Assembly (NCBI GenBank): GCA_014529385.2
Contig: CM043963.1
Coordinates: 4,871,501-4,935,500 of the forward strand
Reading direction: 5' to 3'
Source of the DNA: Adiantum capillus-veneris
Taxonomy: Eukaryota > Streptophyta > Polypodiopsida > Polypodiales > Pteridaceae
Length of the DNA: 64,000 nt
Shown here one piece after another: positions 55,484 through 64,000 of the stretch. The notes under the pieces were generated by a model that had not been told where the DNA came from, searched no databases, and saw nothing but the letters and a program-made list of their open reading frames with translations. The translations under genes were made by a program, and so were the position numbers. Positions within the stretch are counted from its first letter, which is position 1, and the number at the start of each line of letters is the position of its first letter.

Positions 55484-57130
55484 ATGAATGTTCATCCACC
55501 ACCAGGGTTCTCTACTTCACTCAGAGACATGCAAAATGTTGCAATGCCGATAACAGGGGGATTGGGAGAATACCTAGACGATAGGCATCCTCTTATCAAC
55601 AAACCGAACGTGACCCCCCTCCTCCCTTATCTTTGGATAAACACTCAACACTCTCTCCCTTCCATCTCTACCTCACCACCTTCTATTCTGTCCTTTTTCA
55701 ACGGAGCTCCACCCATGCCTCTTAGGAAACTTTTCACAGATAGAGGAAGGAAGAGGTATTATTTTTGGCTTCCACTCATAAACCCGCACACCTACAAACT
55801 TATCGTTTTTGGTAATGTCTCTTCAAGCACCTTGGTCAATAACCCTTGTTCTAACTTTGTTCATAATCTCACCTCCCATCGCCTCTCTATCGACAAAAAG
55901 AAATGCTTAGACCTAGGACTTAAATACATCCCCCCTCCCCCTAACCCCCCTGCGGAACTCATTACCAAAGGCCATGACTCCTTGGCAAGGAGATTACAAC
56001 TCAAAAAAAAAATTCAATCTTCTACGTCCAACAAACCCCCCCTTACAAAACCCCTAACCCCTTTACCCCCCTCTTTAGATCCTACACTAGAGGGGATCAC
56101 ATCACTTAACCTCATAAATCTGAAAGATACACTTGCACACTACAAAACTTCCCACTCAAAATTTTCCAAATTTGTCAAGGGTGCCCTTAAAACCCTTTCA
56201 ACGGAGTACACAATAGTCATTAAACCAGCGGATAAAAATCTAGGCCTTACCATCCTATCATGGGAATTGTATGAACAAGAAGCCCTTAGATAACTCGGTG
56301 ATCTCTCCACGTACCAACCCCTCACCCCACCACCACAAAACTACCTCACCTCCTTACTCCACTCCATCACCCTCAAATACACTCTCCTCACCCTAGATGA
56401 ATCCACCTTTATCCTCATGCCACTCCATAAACCCTTCAAACCCTGTCCTATCCAATTTCTCCCTAAGCTACACAAACCCGTACTTGTAGCCCATCCTATT
56501 TTCTCTTATCGTGGGTACTTATTTGAAAATGCTTCCAAATAGCTACACTTCCAACTTTATCATGTCCTCCTTTCACAAAAACAACACCTTAAAGATTCGC
56601 TATCCCTCATCATCGATCTCCACTCCAAGACCCCCCCCCCCCCCATTGTCTCCTTTTCACCTTGGATGTGACCTCCCTCTACCCCAACATCCCTATGACT
56701 GAGGGACTCATAGCCCTCAAAATCACCATTACTAATTTCTTTGACACCCCAAAAACAGAATTCATCATCTCACTTGCCACCCTTATTCTATCACACCATT
56801 ATCTCTGCTTCAAAGATAAAGTGTGGAAGCAAATGAAAGGCACCGCAATGGGATCCAATTTCGCAGTGGTTTATGCTTACCTTTTTCTCTGCCACCTAGA
56901 AAACCAGTCTCTTCTTATCTCTAGCCCGAACCTAGCATATTACAAGAGATACATAGATGATGCCTTCGGGGTCTAGACGGGCACTTGTAAATCACTTACC
57001 AAAGCTCTTGCTTCTTACGCCTTCCCTTTACAAGAACATATAGTGAACTCACCCATCATATCCACTTTTGAAGCTACCATCCTAGATCATTAGGAAAAAA
57101 ATGGACTCTCCATGGACCTTGTAAGAATCC
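55484..57130 (+). pseudogene. Penelope-type reverse transcriptase
   Basis: The first frame (55484-56293, 269 aa) has an N-terminal region with HNLTSHRLSIDKKKCLDLGL and LKTLSTEYTIVIKPADKNLG (the K-A-D-K-N-like block typical of this class). After a stop the text continues: PIQFLPKLHKP (block 1), TLDVTSLYPNIPMTEG (block A with the first catalytic Asp), KGTAMGSNFAVVYAYLF (block B) and YYKRYIDDAFGV (block C, catalytic YIDD), then ATILDH*EKNGLSMDL. In-frame breaks: a TAA-type stop at 56291, a frame change at the C14 tract (56631-56644), a TAG at 56975 and another near 57091. The order and wording of the blocks distinguish it from LINE and LTR reverse transcriptases. Confidence 0.8.
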
Positions 57131-57160
57131 CTAATTTAAAGGAAGCCTGCCAAGATTAAG

Positions 57161-57645
57161 GGGGACAAAGGCTTTGAATGGGGCTATTTTGGTAGGGTCT
57201 CCTCCACCTTTGACCCCTAAAAAGGTAGGGGGAAGGGGGGGGGGGGGGGGGGGTAACCATTTAAAAAGTAGGGAAGGGGGGGTAAACCATTTGAAAAGTA
57301 GGGGGGTAGGGGGTCTTCTCTCTCTAACTTTTTGGCCAACTTGTAAGTGGCCTCTTAACTCTTCCATGCCACCTAAGCAAATCCGTGGGTCAAAGAGGTC
57401 AAAAAAATGATTTTTTTCAAAAACTTAAAAAAAAACTCTATTCCCCCCTAAAAAGTACCCCCAACATATACACATAATAAAAAAAAGATTTTTAAGTTAA
57501 ATTACTCAAAATTCAACATTTTTTGACTCCCTCCAAACTTTTAGGAAATTCCCCCCAAAATTGAAAACTTTCCCTCCTAATCTAAGCTCCTCTCCTACAC
57601 CCATCCCCCTTGCACCTGCACCTGCTGCTGCACCTACACACCCAT
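57161..57645. other. G-rich and A-rich non-coding spacer with a G19 tract
   Basis: Contains G19 at 57235-57253 and a repeated GTAGGGG-type block (ACCATTTAAAAAGTAGGG at about 57257, ACCATTTGAAAAGTAGGG at about 57286). The rest to 57600 is A-rich with CCCCCC patches. No gene seen. Confidence 0.6.
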
Positions 57646-57717
57646 CTCTCCATCCTTCAAGCTCCATCTCTCCATCCTACAAGCTCTATCTCACCATCCT
57701 TCAAGCTCCATCCTACA
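57646..57717. repeat. Minisatellite in the 5' region of the next gene, unit about 22-24 bp
   Basis: CATCCTTCAAGCTCCATCTC, CATCCTACAAGCTCTATCTC and CATCCTTCAAGCTCCATCC follow each other directly before the chosen start codon. Confidence 0.75.
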
Positions 57718-60588
57718 ATGCCTCTTGATGACGTGACCAATGTCCCAGCAAGCTCTTCACGCGGTAGGTCTCCAGGGCTTTTCCTACGCCTACCTCAAGA
57801 GTATGTTCCGACAAAGAAAACATGCTTGGGTACATTACCTTCAGCCAACGAACGCCGCGCTCAAGGGGAGGAGAATGTGGATCGCTGGATAGACGGATGC
57901 TTGTATTCAAAGGATCCTTCTCTCAATGTTCATCCGTCTTTTACAAACATTCCATCACTGTTGCAATACGTTGGAAATGGAGAGCAAGGATTGTTGGGCT
58001 ACTGCAAGAGACTCAACAAACACGAGATTGCGCAGTCCGAGATCTACTTGCGTCATTGGCAGTTGCTCAATGGGAGTTTCCACAATCTTCAAGATCAGAT
58101 GCAAACAGCTACTAGTGCGCTTGAGGAGGCAAAGAGCACCATCACAACCAAGGAAAATGTCATTAAAAAGCTTGAGGATACTCTTTCACACATGAAGAGT
58201 ACTGCCATGGGAGGTAGGGTGAGGAAACGAGAGTTGTCCGAAATTCAGACTCTTGCACCACGTGGAGGTGCAAGAAAACGAAGGGTGACAACTATGAGGT
58301 AACATGTTTTGTCCCTCATGTTGTTTAAGTCTAATACGGCTCATCATTGTTGTTTTGGGCAATAGGAACTTCGTCCAAGAAACGTGCGACGGTGAGAATG
58401 CGGAAGCTAGGGCTACTTTACTTCGTTCTTGTTTCAACAAAGAGGATTTTATTGGGATGCTTGATGCTCCAGAGGCAAAACACTTGAAAGATGCAATCAC
58501 TAAGAGAGTTCTTAGTGATTTTTCTAATATTGTCACTGATCTAGATGTTCAGGATATTTGTGATGTTGTTGGGGTTAGTACCAAGGGCTATCAAGCAATA
58601 CATCAAGTGTTAAAAGATGCACTAAGAAGTCGAGGAGTCACGGAAAACCTATTCCCACTTCCTCATAGAGTGCAGATTGCCAAGAAGGTGTCAAATGAAG
58701 ATGTTGTTCACCGATTAGGGGACTACTTGTATATTGAAGACACGATGCCTCTTCAGCCGCTCCGTAGCAAATCACAAGGAAGGAAGGGCCGCGGGAAGGG
58801 AAGCGGTGTTGTTTCTAACAGTGTGTTGCGGACCGAAGGGTTTGTTTACACCAAATTCAACAATATCTTTGTGGACTTGATACGATTGCAGCAGTCCATG
58901 GCTGTTTTCTACAATTTGAGTGATGCAGGTTAGTTTAGAGTTGCATACATGCTCTATGATGTGTCATAACAAGCATTCTGAGGCTTTATGTTGTTGGCAG
59001 TTCTTGAAGGCAAGCTTGTGTTCGTGCTGAAGTTAGATGAGTGTGTAATTGTTAAAGGGAGAAAGTTGGAGAGAATGAGCATCACGCTTATGAATGAATC
59101 CCTAGCTTATGCCAAGCAATCTTGCAGTTCGAGTGAAGCGACAAAGCCCTCTTTTAGTGTGCAATCAGAGAAGGATATATGGTGGCTTGGTGCAATTGAA
59201 GTTCCGAAAGAGACACATGAAGTCCTTGCATGGATTTTCAGTAGAATCCCATGGGTCTCAGAGGTCATTAAAGCTCAAATAAACGGTGAGAAGCTCATGG
59301 TTCCAGGACGTGGGGAGTTTGATGTTGAATGGCATTTAGGTGGTGATCTAAAGACCATAAAGTGCATGCTTGGATGCAAACAAGGTGCAAATTCTTTACT
59401 TCCCTATCCATTCTGTACAAAAGGGCACAAGAGAAGTCGAGCAACTCAAGTGGAAGGTCAGGAGGAAGATAATGATGACCATATAAATAGGGAGTGGCAA
59501 AATTTGGTTCTTTCATGTGATATGCTGCAGGTGCCCAATAGGGATAGCAAAGATCCTGGGTGGAACCCCATAATTCCTTTCTCCCTCAACAATGTTCACT
59601 TTTGTACATTGCATGCGTTTATGCGAATATTTGATAGGATCCTAAAGCATCACATTGATTATGCTTTCACAATGAAGCCCCTTCAACGGTCAAAAGACTC
59701 CTTGCACGGGGTGGAGACGCTCCTTAATGAGATTGGATGTCACCGATCAAGGGTGAACATTGTAGCAGAGACTTGTAGGGAGAAGACATATGAGGTGGCA
59801 CAGAAGGTTTCCATGAATGGAGCCAAGGCACATCGATTTTTTAAGATGTCAAAGTCTCCAATGCAGGTATCCAAGGCAAGTGTCAATCTAGCAAGTGAGA
59901 AGCGGTGGGAGTTGTGGAAAGATTTGTGTTCATGCACAACGGACAAAGATCCCAATGTGGAGGTTGCTAACCAACGCAAGCTAGTATGGTCATCCTTTCA
60001 AAAGGTTGTGCAATTGATGAATCTTTCAAGCACCACCGTTGAGCAGCGAGAGGAGTTCAAGAAGGTGCTTTATGAATTCACAAAGGCCACTAAGGACGGA
60101 TGTTCTGAAAGCAAGATTACACACTACATGGTTTGTTTTAACGGACTTAATACATATGCAATGTTTGAAAATGCAACTTTTCTATTCGCTTATCTCCTTT
60201 TTGGTTGTTTTAGCACATTCTCTATGCGCATGGTGCATACTTCATGGACCGCTATGGTTCGCTTGATATATGGAGTACACAAGGCATGGAGAAGTCCCAC
60301 TATCGAGCAAAAGGAGTCTACTTCAAGAATACTCAGCATGGTGGTGGTAGTTCACACTCCAACTACCTCCAAGAGATGTTTAATTGGTTTTTTAGGCACA
60401 CCTTTGGGACAACTCGTACTATTGAGAAAGAAAGAGAATCGATGTTAGCAAAGCAGTTACGCAACGCTTCCCATACTGCAGCATTCGAGAAGTGGAAACG
60501 CTCACGAGCGTCCCTGGGCCATGAAGCTTGGCGTGCAACTAAATATCGAAAAGACAGCGTTTGGGCGTTGCGTCAGCCGTCCGCATGA
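57718..60588 (+). CDS. Four-exon gene, 882-codon uncharacterised protein (possibly transposase-related)
   Basis: Exons 57718-58298, 58366-58928, 59001-60130 and 60214-60588 join in frame across three short GT-AG introns (67, 72, 83 bp) and total exactly 883 codons with the stop. Splice junctions: ATGAG|GTAACA..AATAG|GAAC; ATGCAG|GTTAGT..GGCAG|TTCT; CTACATG|GTTTGT..TTTAG|CACA. The start MPLDDVTNVPASS was chosen because it follows the repeat; the frame is also open upstream to 57610. Residues about 125-170 predict a coiled coil and about 300-315 are basic (SQGRKGRGKGSG). The C-terminal half has LDECVIVKGRK (Asp394), GGDLKTIKCMLGCKQGANSL (Asp497) with YPFC (517-520), CTLHAFMRIFDRIL (583-596) and DIWSTQGMEKSHYRA (Glu784). 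This spacing suggests a DDE-type fold with a large insertion, but that is inference and I cannot name a family. Confidence 0.75.
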
Positions 60589-60729
60589 TCCAGGTTTAGT
60601 TGTTAAATTCAATTGCTTTATTTGAGTTTCACTCAATTGGCCGCATAGTGTGAAAGGGCCCAAATCTCAAAAAAACCGATTTAAAGGTTGAAGGGGCTCA
60701 TTTTGTCATTTTCCCTACTAGGTGCTACC

Positions 60730-61593
60730 ATGGCAAGAACAAAACAAACGGCTAGGATTGCATATCCAGAGGGGCCGGATGGCCAACGACTCAAAGGTAC
60801 AGCAACAGAAGCTAGAACTTCACAAGCTCAAGGTGAAGTCCACACAGAAGAAGCAGGAGCTTCAAATCAGCATGCCCAGTCCTCTACAGCAGCAAAAGAG
60901 AGACGGAAGCATCGCCTTATTGTCTATTCATCGGACTCCAACGATTCTGATGGCAACAGGGAGGATGAGAGCGACCAGGGAAAAGAAACAAACAGCCAAA
61001 AGCAACCATCAAAAGGCTCCGAAGAGACGCAAACGGATGAAGATGCCCCATGGGTTGGCGTCCAAATACAAACTTATCAGGCTCACATGTCTATTGGGGG
61101 TAAGACACTTCCTAAAGGGAGTGGACCTACACCATCACATTTGGTCAATACTGAAGAGCTCGAATCAGATGAAGAGTGGGTGGAATCAGATTATGAGGTG
61201 TTGGAAGTGCTTGTGCAGAAAAAAAAGAGAAAGAGCATTGTCTACAAGAAGAGGAAGCAAGCTGCCCCGACTTGTGCCAAAAATGCACCTCCACGTCGAC
61301 CTCAGAAGGTACGAAAGCGCAGCCGTGCTTTTGCGGAGATTCGACACTATCAAAAGAGCATCGAGCTCTTGATTTGGAGGGCCCCTTTTGCAAGGCTATG
61401 CAGGGAGGTTTTGCAATTGTACAACACTCAGTTTCGGATGGGCGCCGTGGCCATAGAGGCAGTCCAAGAGGCAGCAGAGCAATATTTAACTGGCATATTC
61501 GAGGATTCTAACCTCTGTGCCATCCATGCAAAGCGTGTAACCATTATGCCCAAGGATATGCAGCTTGCTCACCGTTTGCACCATGAGGAGTAG
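60730..61593 (+). CDS. Histone H3-like protein with a long insertion between tail and histone fold
   Basis: 287 residues. The ATG at 60730 has an excellent context (ACCATGG) and gives MARTKQTAR, identical to the first eight mature residues of histone H3, so Lys4 is kept, but the next residues are IAY, so Lys9/Ser10 are lost. Residues 10 to about 174 have no H3 counterpart: acidic patches ([27 protein letters not shown]) and a basic patch [13 protein letters not shown] (164-176). From RKQ (175-177) the H3 tail seems to resume. Residues 199-287 are an H3 fold: [15 protein letters not shown] (alpha-N), [10 protein letters not shown] (alpha-1), [14 protein letters not shown] (alpha-2), [20 protein letters not shown] (loop 2 and alpha-3). 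The loop-1 interval has the length of canonical H3, without the extra residue usual in CENH3, although the A-P-F and QEAAE wording is CENH3-like. A possible intron acceptor (CCCTACTAG) lies just upstream. Confidence 0.85.
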   Translation: MARTKQTARIAYPEGPDGQRLKGTATEARTSQAQGEVHTEEAGASNQHAQSSTAAKERRKHRLIVYSSDSNDSDGNREDESDQGKETNSQKQPSKGSEETQTDEDAPWVGVQIQTYQAHMSIGGKTLPKGSGPTPSHLVNTEELESDEEWVESDYEVLEVLVQKKKRKSIVYKKRKQAAPTCAKNAPPRRPQKVRKRSRAFAEIRHYQKSIELLIWRAPFARLCREVLQLYNTQFRMGAVAIEAVQEAAEQYLTGIFEDSNLCAIHAKRVTIMPKDMQLAHRLHHEE

Positions 61594-61640
61594 CTTGTAA
61601 TTAGGCATCAACCTTTTTGTATTTACGGAACTCCAAGATT

Positions 61641-61752
61641 GGGAAGAATTTGAATACAAGCATCTTTTGATTGTATATCCCACTCTGTGCATTGTATTGG
61701 GAAGAATTTGAATATAAGCGTCTTCATTGTATACCCCATTGCGCATTGTATT
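61641..61752. repeat. 58-bp tandem duplication downstream of the H3-like gene
   Basis: GGGAAGAATTTGAATACAAG at 61641 recurs as GGGAAGAATTTGAATATAAG at 61699; both copies end GCATTGTATT. It falls in the likely 3' untranslated region. No other signal until the hairpin at 61974. Confidence 0.85.
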
Positions 61753-61973
61753 GTTTTAAATCTGTACCATGCAATGTAGAACTGGTTCAAGTTTTGTCTA
61801 CCTTCTATTGTATGTATGTAGCCATTAGCTTGTTATTGTGAAAAATTGCCTACGTTTAGCACCTTGGCTAAGTGCGGCATGCACTTCCTAATGTATCCAT
61901 GCTATATGACTCACTATTGCATGGCAAAAACATCTACAAAGTGTTGAAAATGGCTTGGAATGCCCCCAAATTG

Positions 61974-62045
61974 GCTGCCACAAGGGCGCGCATCTGGGGC
62001 TTCCAGAGGCCTATGGATGGACACAATGGGCGCCCTTGTGGCAGC
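61974..62045. repeat. Hairpin 1, inverted repeat with 17-bp arms
   Basis: GGCTGCCACAAGGGCGC (61974-61990) and GCGCCCTTGTGGCAGCC (62029-62045). The outer flanks are also partly complementary (AAGTGTTGAAAATGG against the reverse of CCAAACACTT), so the original arms were longer. Confidence 0.85.
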
Positions 62046-62180
62046 CTTTCCTAGTGCTTTCCAAACACTTTTCAGTAGTTTCCAGAAAATTTTGACAAGC
62101 AATAAGTATGTTTTGTTTGCTTCAATGCTTCAATTAGCATAGATGCTGCTGGCAATCATCCCCCCTTAGTCCATGTCAGT

Positions 62181-62440
62181 CCTATACTCCAAAAAGGGCT
62201 TAGATATTGCCACAAAGTTTACTCTTGTGGTTTGTTAATACAACTTTAGGTATCTGGGGCAAGATGGGCTTAAGGTTACCTGGTCACTCTGTTTTGTAAC
62301 TGGGTATGCTCCTATACTCCAAAAAGGGCTTAGATATTGCCACAGTTTACTCTTGTGGTTTGTTGATACAACTTTAGGTATCTGGGGCAAGATGGGCTTA
62401 AGGTTACCTGGGTATCAATGTCTTTCTCTTTTGCAACTGG
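62181..62440. repeat. 130-bp tandem duplication between the two hairpins
   Basis: CCTATACTCCAAAAAGGGCT at 62181 and again at 62311. The second copy has a small deletion (CCACAAAGTTT to CCACAGTTT) and the tail (CTGGGTATGCTC) is repeated once more near 62470. Confidence 0.85.
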
Positions 62441-62502
62441 GTATTAATGTCTTGTCACTCTGTTTTGTACCTGGGTATGCTCTTAGATGTGTCCAATTTC
62501 AT

Positions 62503-62572
62503 CTGCCACAAGGGCGCACATTTGCACAGTTCATTAGCTGATGGAAAGCCCCAATGTGCGCCCTTGTGGCAG
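62503..62572. repeat. Hairpin 2, perfect 20-bp inverted repeat
   Basis: CTGCCACAAGGGCGCACATT (62503-62522) and AATGTGCGCCCTTGTGGCAG (62553-62572), loop 30 bases. The first 15 bases of the arm are the same as in hairpin 1. From 62573 to 62900 nothing else is recognised. Confidence 0.95.
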
Positions 62573-62908
62573 CATATTTTAGGGACTTCCAAGCCCTTTA
62601 CTAGGCACATACATAACTTTGGAAGCCTAGATATAACAAAGTATGCATTTTTTAAATTTTAATGCCTGCCAGACCCTTTAGTAGTCATAGGAGAAATTAT
62701 GGTGCTTCTCATACACAATGGAAGCCCAACATATAAGAAATTCAAAACCTTGCAGGAAAGAGAGTCATAGACAGCAAAAAGTAGTTTCATTAAAGAAATC
62801 AATGCTTTACATGATATCCGGCTTTTGCTTTAGGATCTTTCTAATTAAAATTTTCTGGCACTTGGCCTTTTGGGGTGGCTCCCTGTTAAGTAAAGTGGTT
62901 GTGATTTC

Positions 62909-63570
62909 TTAGGTGTCATTAAACCCTACAACTTGGTTCATTCCAACATGGGCAATAAGGCGCCCGCAAAAGTTTACATTGAAAGTGGATATTGCAAAGT
63001 CTTTCTTTACAAGCACTACAAGGTTGGCCGTTTGGGCAAGTGTTGTTAAACACAACGCCTTGGAGAGTGAACGGAGAGCAAAAATGTTGTAGCGACCATT
63101 GGGAGTGTAGTCGGCATGGACAAACACCACGACACCAGTGGGAAGTGTGCCGAGGTAGTGAGCAAGTGCCGCTTGAGGTCCGAACGGCATCCTCCTCCCC
63201 CCTGACCGTTGTGCCCAGGCGTCAACATCCAGAACATCCTGCAGAACATAGGTTTTCTGAGATATGGCACAGAATTATCATATAACATTAACAAAATAAT
63301 TTGTAACAATCAAATGTAAGTTAGCATCTATACCTCTTGTCTACGATCCTCCTCATCGACATCCGGGTGCAAGTAAAGATCCACGCTTGACTTTTCCTTT
63401 GGATCAAGCAAAACAGGTGTTGCAGCAAGTGGTGGTGAATCCACTCTTACGCGTTTAGCCAAACACATGGCTTGCATGGCCACAAACTCCTCCTCAGAGA
63501 CCTTGGCCTGCTCGGCTGCTGCCACCTCGGCTTGTGCGATCGCCACTGTGTCCGCCAAAGTATTCCCCAT
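62909..63570 (-). CDS. Two-exon gene of unknown function (188 residues, possibly partial)
   Basis: Exon 63570-63334 (MGNTLADTVAIAQAEVAAAE ... DVDEEDRRQE) and exon 63238-62909 (DVLDVDAWAQRSGG ... GRLIAHVGMNQVVGFNDT) join in phase 0 across a 95-bp intron with a GAG|GTATAG donor and TTCTGCAG|GATG acceptor. The first exon is Ala/Glu-rich and helical. The second has an alternating hydrophobic pattern (PTGVVVFVHADYTPNGRYNI, LAQTANLVVLVKKDF, FNVNFCGRLIAHVG) suggesting a folded alpha/beta domain. No family recognised. The start is uncertain: the ATG lies about 20 bases from a gypsy relic, so upstream exons may have been lost or the relic may be an insertion. Confidence 0.5.
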
Positions 63571-63599
63571 GGGCAGTAGGAGATCATCGTCATGGGAGG

Positions 63600-64000
63600 T
63601 GGTGGCCTACGCACCTAGCCTTGCTATTGTTTACCATTTTCACTTTGATTTCAGGTGTCTCATGGATGTGCATGCCTAGTCTTTGCATGAGCCCTTCTGT
63701 CATGATGCAAATTTGTGCACCCCCATCCACTAGACGTTTCCTAACCAATCTTCCTTTTATGTAACAATCTAGCACAGGTGTAATATCCTCGTTCATTTCA
63801 GCATGTGCAACTTTTACAACAGGAAAAATCTCTTTTACCTTTCTCCTAGTGCTAACTGCCTTTGTTAAATCCCTCCTAACTTGTGGACATAATGCAAGAA
63901 ACTGAGGCCATGAGATATCAGGACCCTTACCTCGCATGTCTTGCAACAGGTTGTATGGATCCATACCATGTCCAAGAGGGAAGTCTTGGAGATTGATACA
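63600..64000 (-). pseudogene. Gypsy-type protease region, partial at window edge
   Basis: Minus-strand frame entering from beyond 64000: DFPLGHGMDPYNLLQDMRGK, PDISWPQFLALCPQVRRDLT, YIKGRLVRKRLVDGGAQICI and MTEGLMQRLGMHI. The VDGGAQI..M block is a retropepsin-like active site of the D-G-G type also seen in element N. The frame ends at HHLP (63590) where the sequence changes character. Only the N-terminal side of the protease is present; the rest of pol does not follow. Confidence 0.65.

Larger units (their letters stand above)
54500..57160 (+). mobile_element. Penelope-like retroelement, degenerate
   Basis: A C-rich plus-strand region with a TATA box (55113-55120), a hammerhead-ribozyme motif (about 55161-55212) and reverse-transcriptase text of the Penelope type from 55484 to about 57130. 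It is punctuated by long C homopolymers (14 at 54579-54592, 9 and 9 near 54848-54869, 14 at 56631-56644). No GIY-YIG endonuclease was recognised, so it is either an endonuclease-lacking type or 3'-truncated. Exact ends were not found. The left limit is set loosely where the sequence becomes pyrimidine-rich. Confidence 0.7.

Noticed and set aside
61180-61270. Possible chromodomain-like text ([13 protein letters not shown] then [13 protein letters not shown]) in the insert of the H3-like protein
   Set aside because: The aromatic cage and the WKG-type core are missing; it is too weak to call.
60722-61372. A 216-codon frame overlapping the H3-like gene in another phase
   Set aside because: It starts at a GTG, has no recognisable domain, and lies over the low-complexity part of the H3-like ORF, whose frame is fixed by the H3 matches at both ends. 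Treated as a shadow.

Overview
This window looks like a transposon-dense stretch of a land-plant nuclear genome. Several features point to a large-genome non-seed plant such as a fern: many decayed PPR-gene fragments, a SWIM zinc-finger relic, Ty3/gypsy (including chromovirus), LINE and Penelope-like retroelements, and compact GT-AG introns of 67-95 bp. The organism call is inference; nothing here names a species. No bacterial-type operons, rRNA, tRNA or CRISPR array were seen.

Layout. 1-3.0 kb: broken PPR fragments, a (CT)n(CA)n microsatellite and a ~206-bp tandem duplication. 3.6-4.6 kb: minus-strand SWIM-domain relic. 4.7-14.0 kb: a degenerate ~300-bp tandem array split by a complete minus-strand LTR element (5926-13125) with 2.3-kb LTRs and no recognisable pol. 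14.7-19.1 kb: LTR-like repeat, gypsy integrase relic, a coiled-coil ORF and a LINE reverse-transcriptase relic. 19.1-24.9 kb: mostly non-coding AT-rich DNA with a 356-bp tandem duplication. 25.0-30.4 kb: two gypsy relics in opposite orientation, then another PPR fragment.

33.0-54.2 kb is a nested set. An old minus-strand element (M) was hit by a 5.8-kb chromovirus (37079-42910, target duplication AATAA) and by a second non-autonomous element, N (44286-54098, target duplication TGTGG). N contains three LTR copies. M and N are relatives: both carry a retropepsin-like domain and an odd ORF with repeated 'QG(F/Y)(Y/F)(K/Q)GN..(I/V)W.(P)K' modules, and neither shows a reverse transcriptase or integrase.

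54.3-57.1 kb is a Penelope-like element with a reverse-transcriptase relic and, upstream of it, a hammerhead-ribozyme motif. 57.7-61.6 kb is the best-preserved coding region. A four-exon gene of predicted 882 codons splices cleanly in frame. 141 bp after its stop lies an intact 287-aa ORF that starts with the exact histone H3 N-terminus (ARTKQTAR) and ends with an H3 histone fold, the two separated by about 165 extra residues. The window closes with hairpin repeats, a small two-exon minus-strand gene of unknown function and a truncated gypsy protease region running off the edge.

The most interesting items are the H3 variant next to the uncharacterised gene, the ribozyme in the Penelope-like element, the tri-LTR element N, the pattern of nonsense mutations in the chromovirus (nearly all explicable as C-to-T or G-to-A changes), and the polymerase-less LTR element families.
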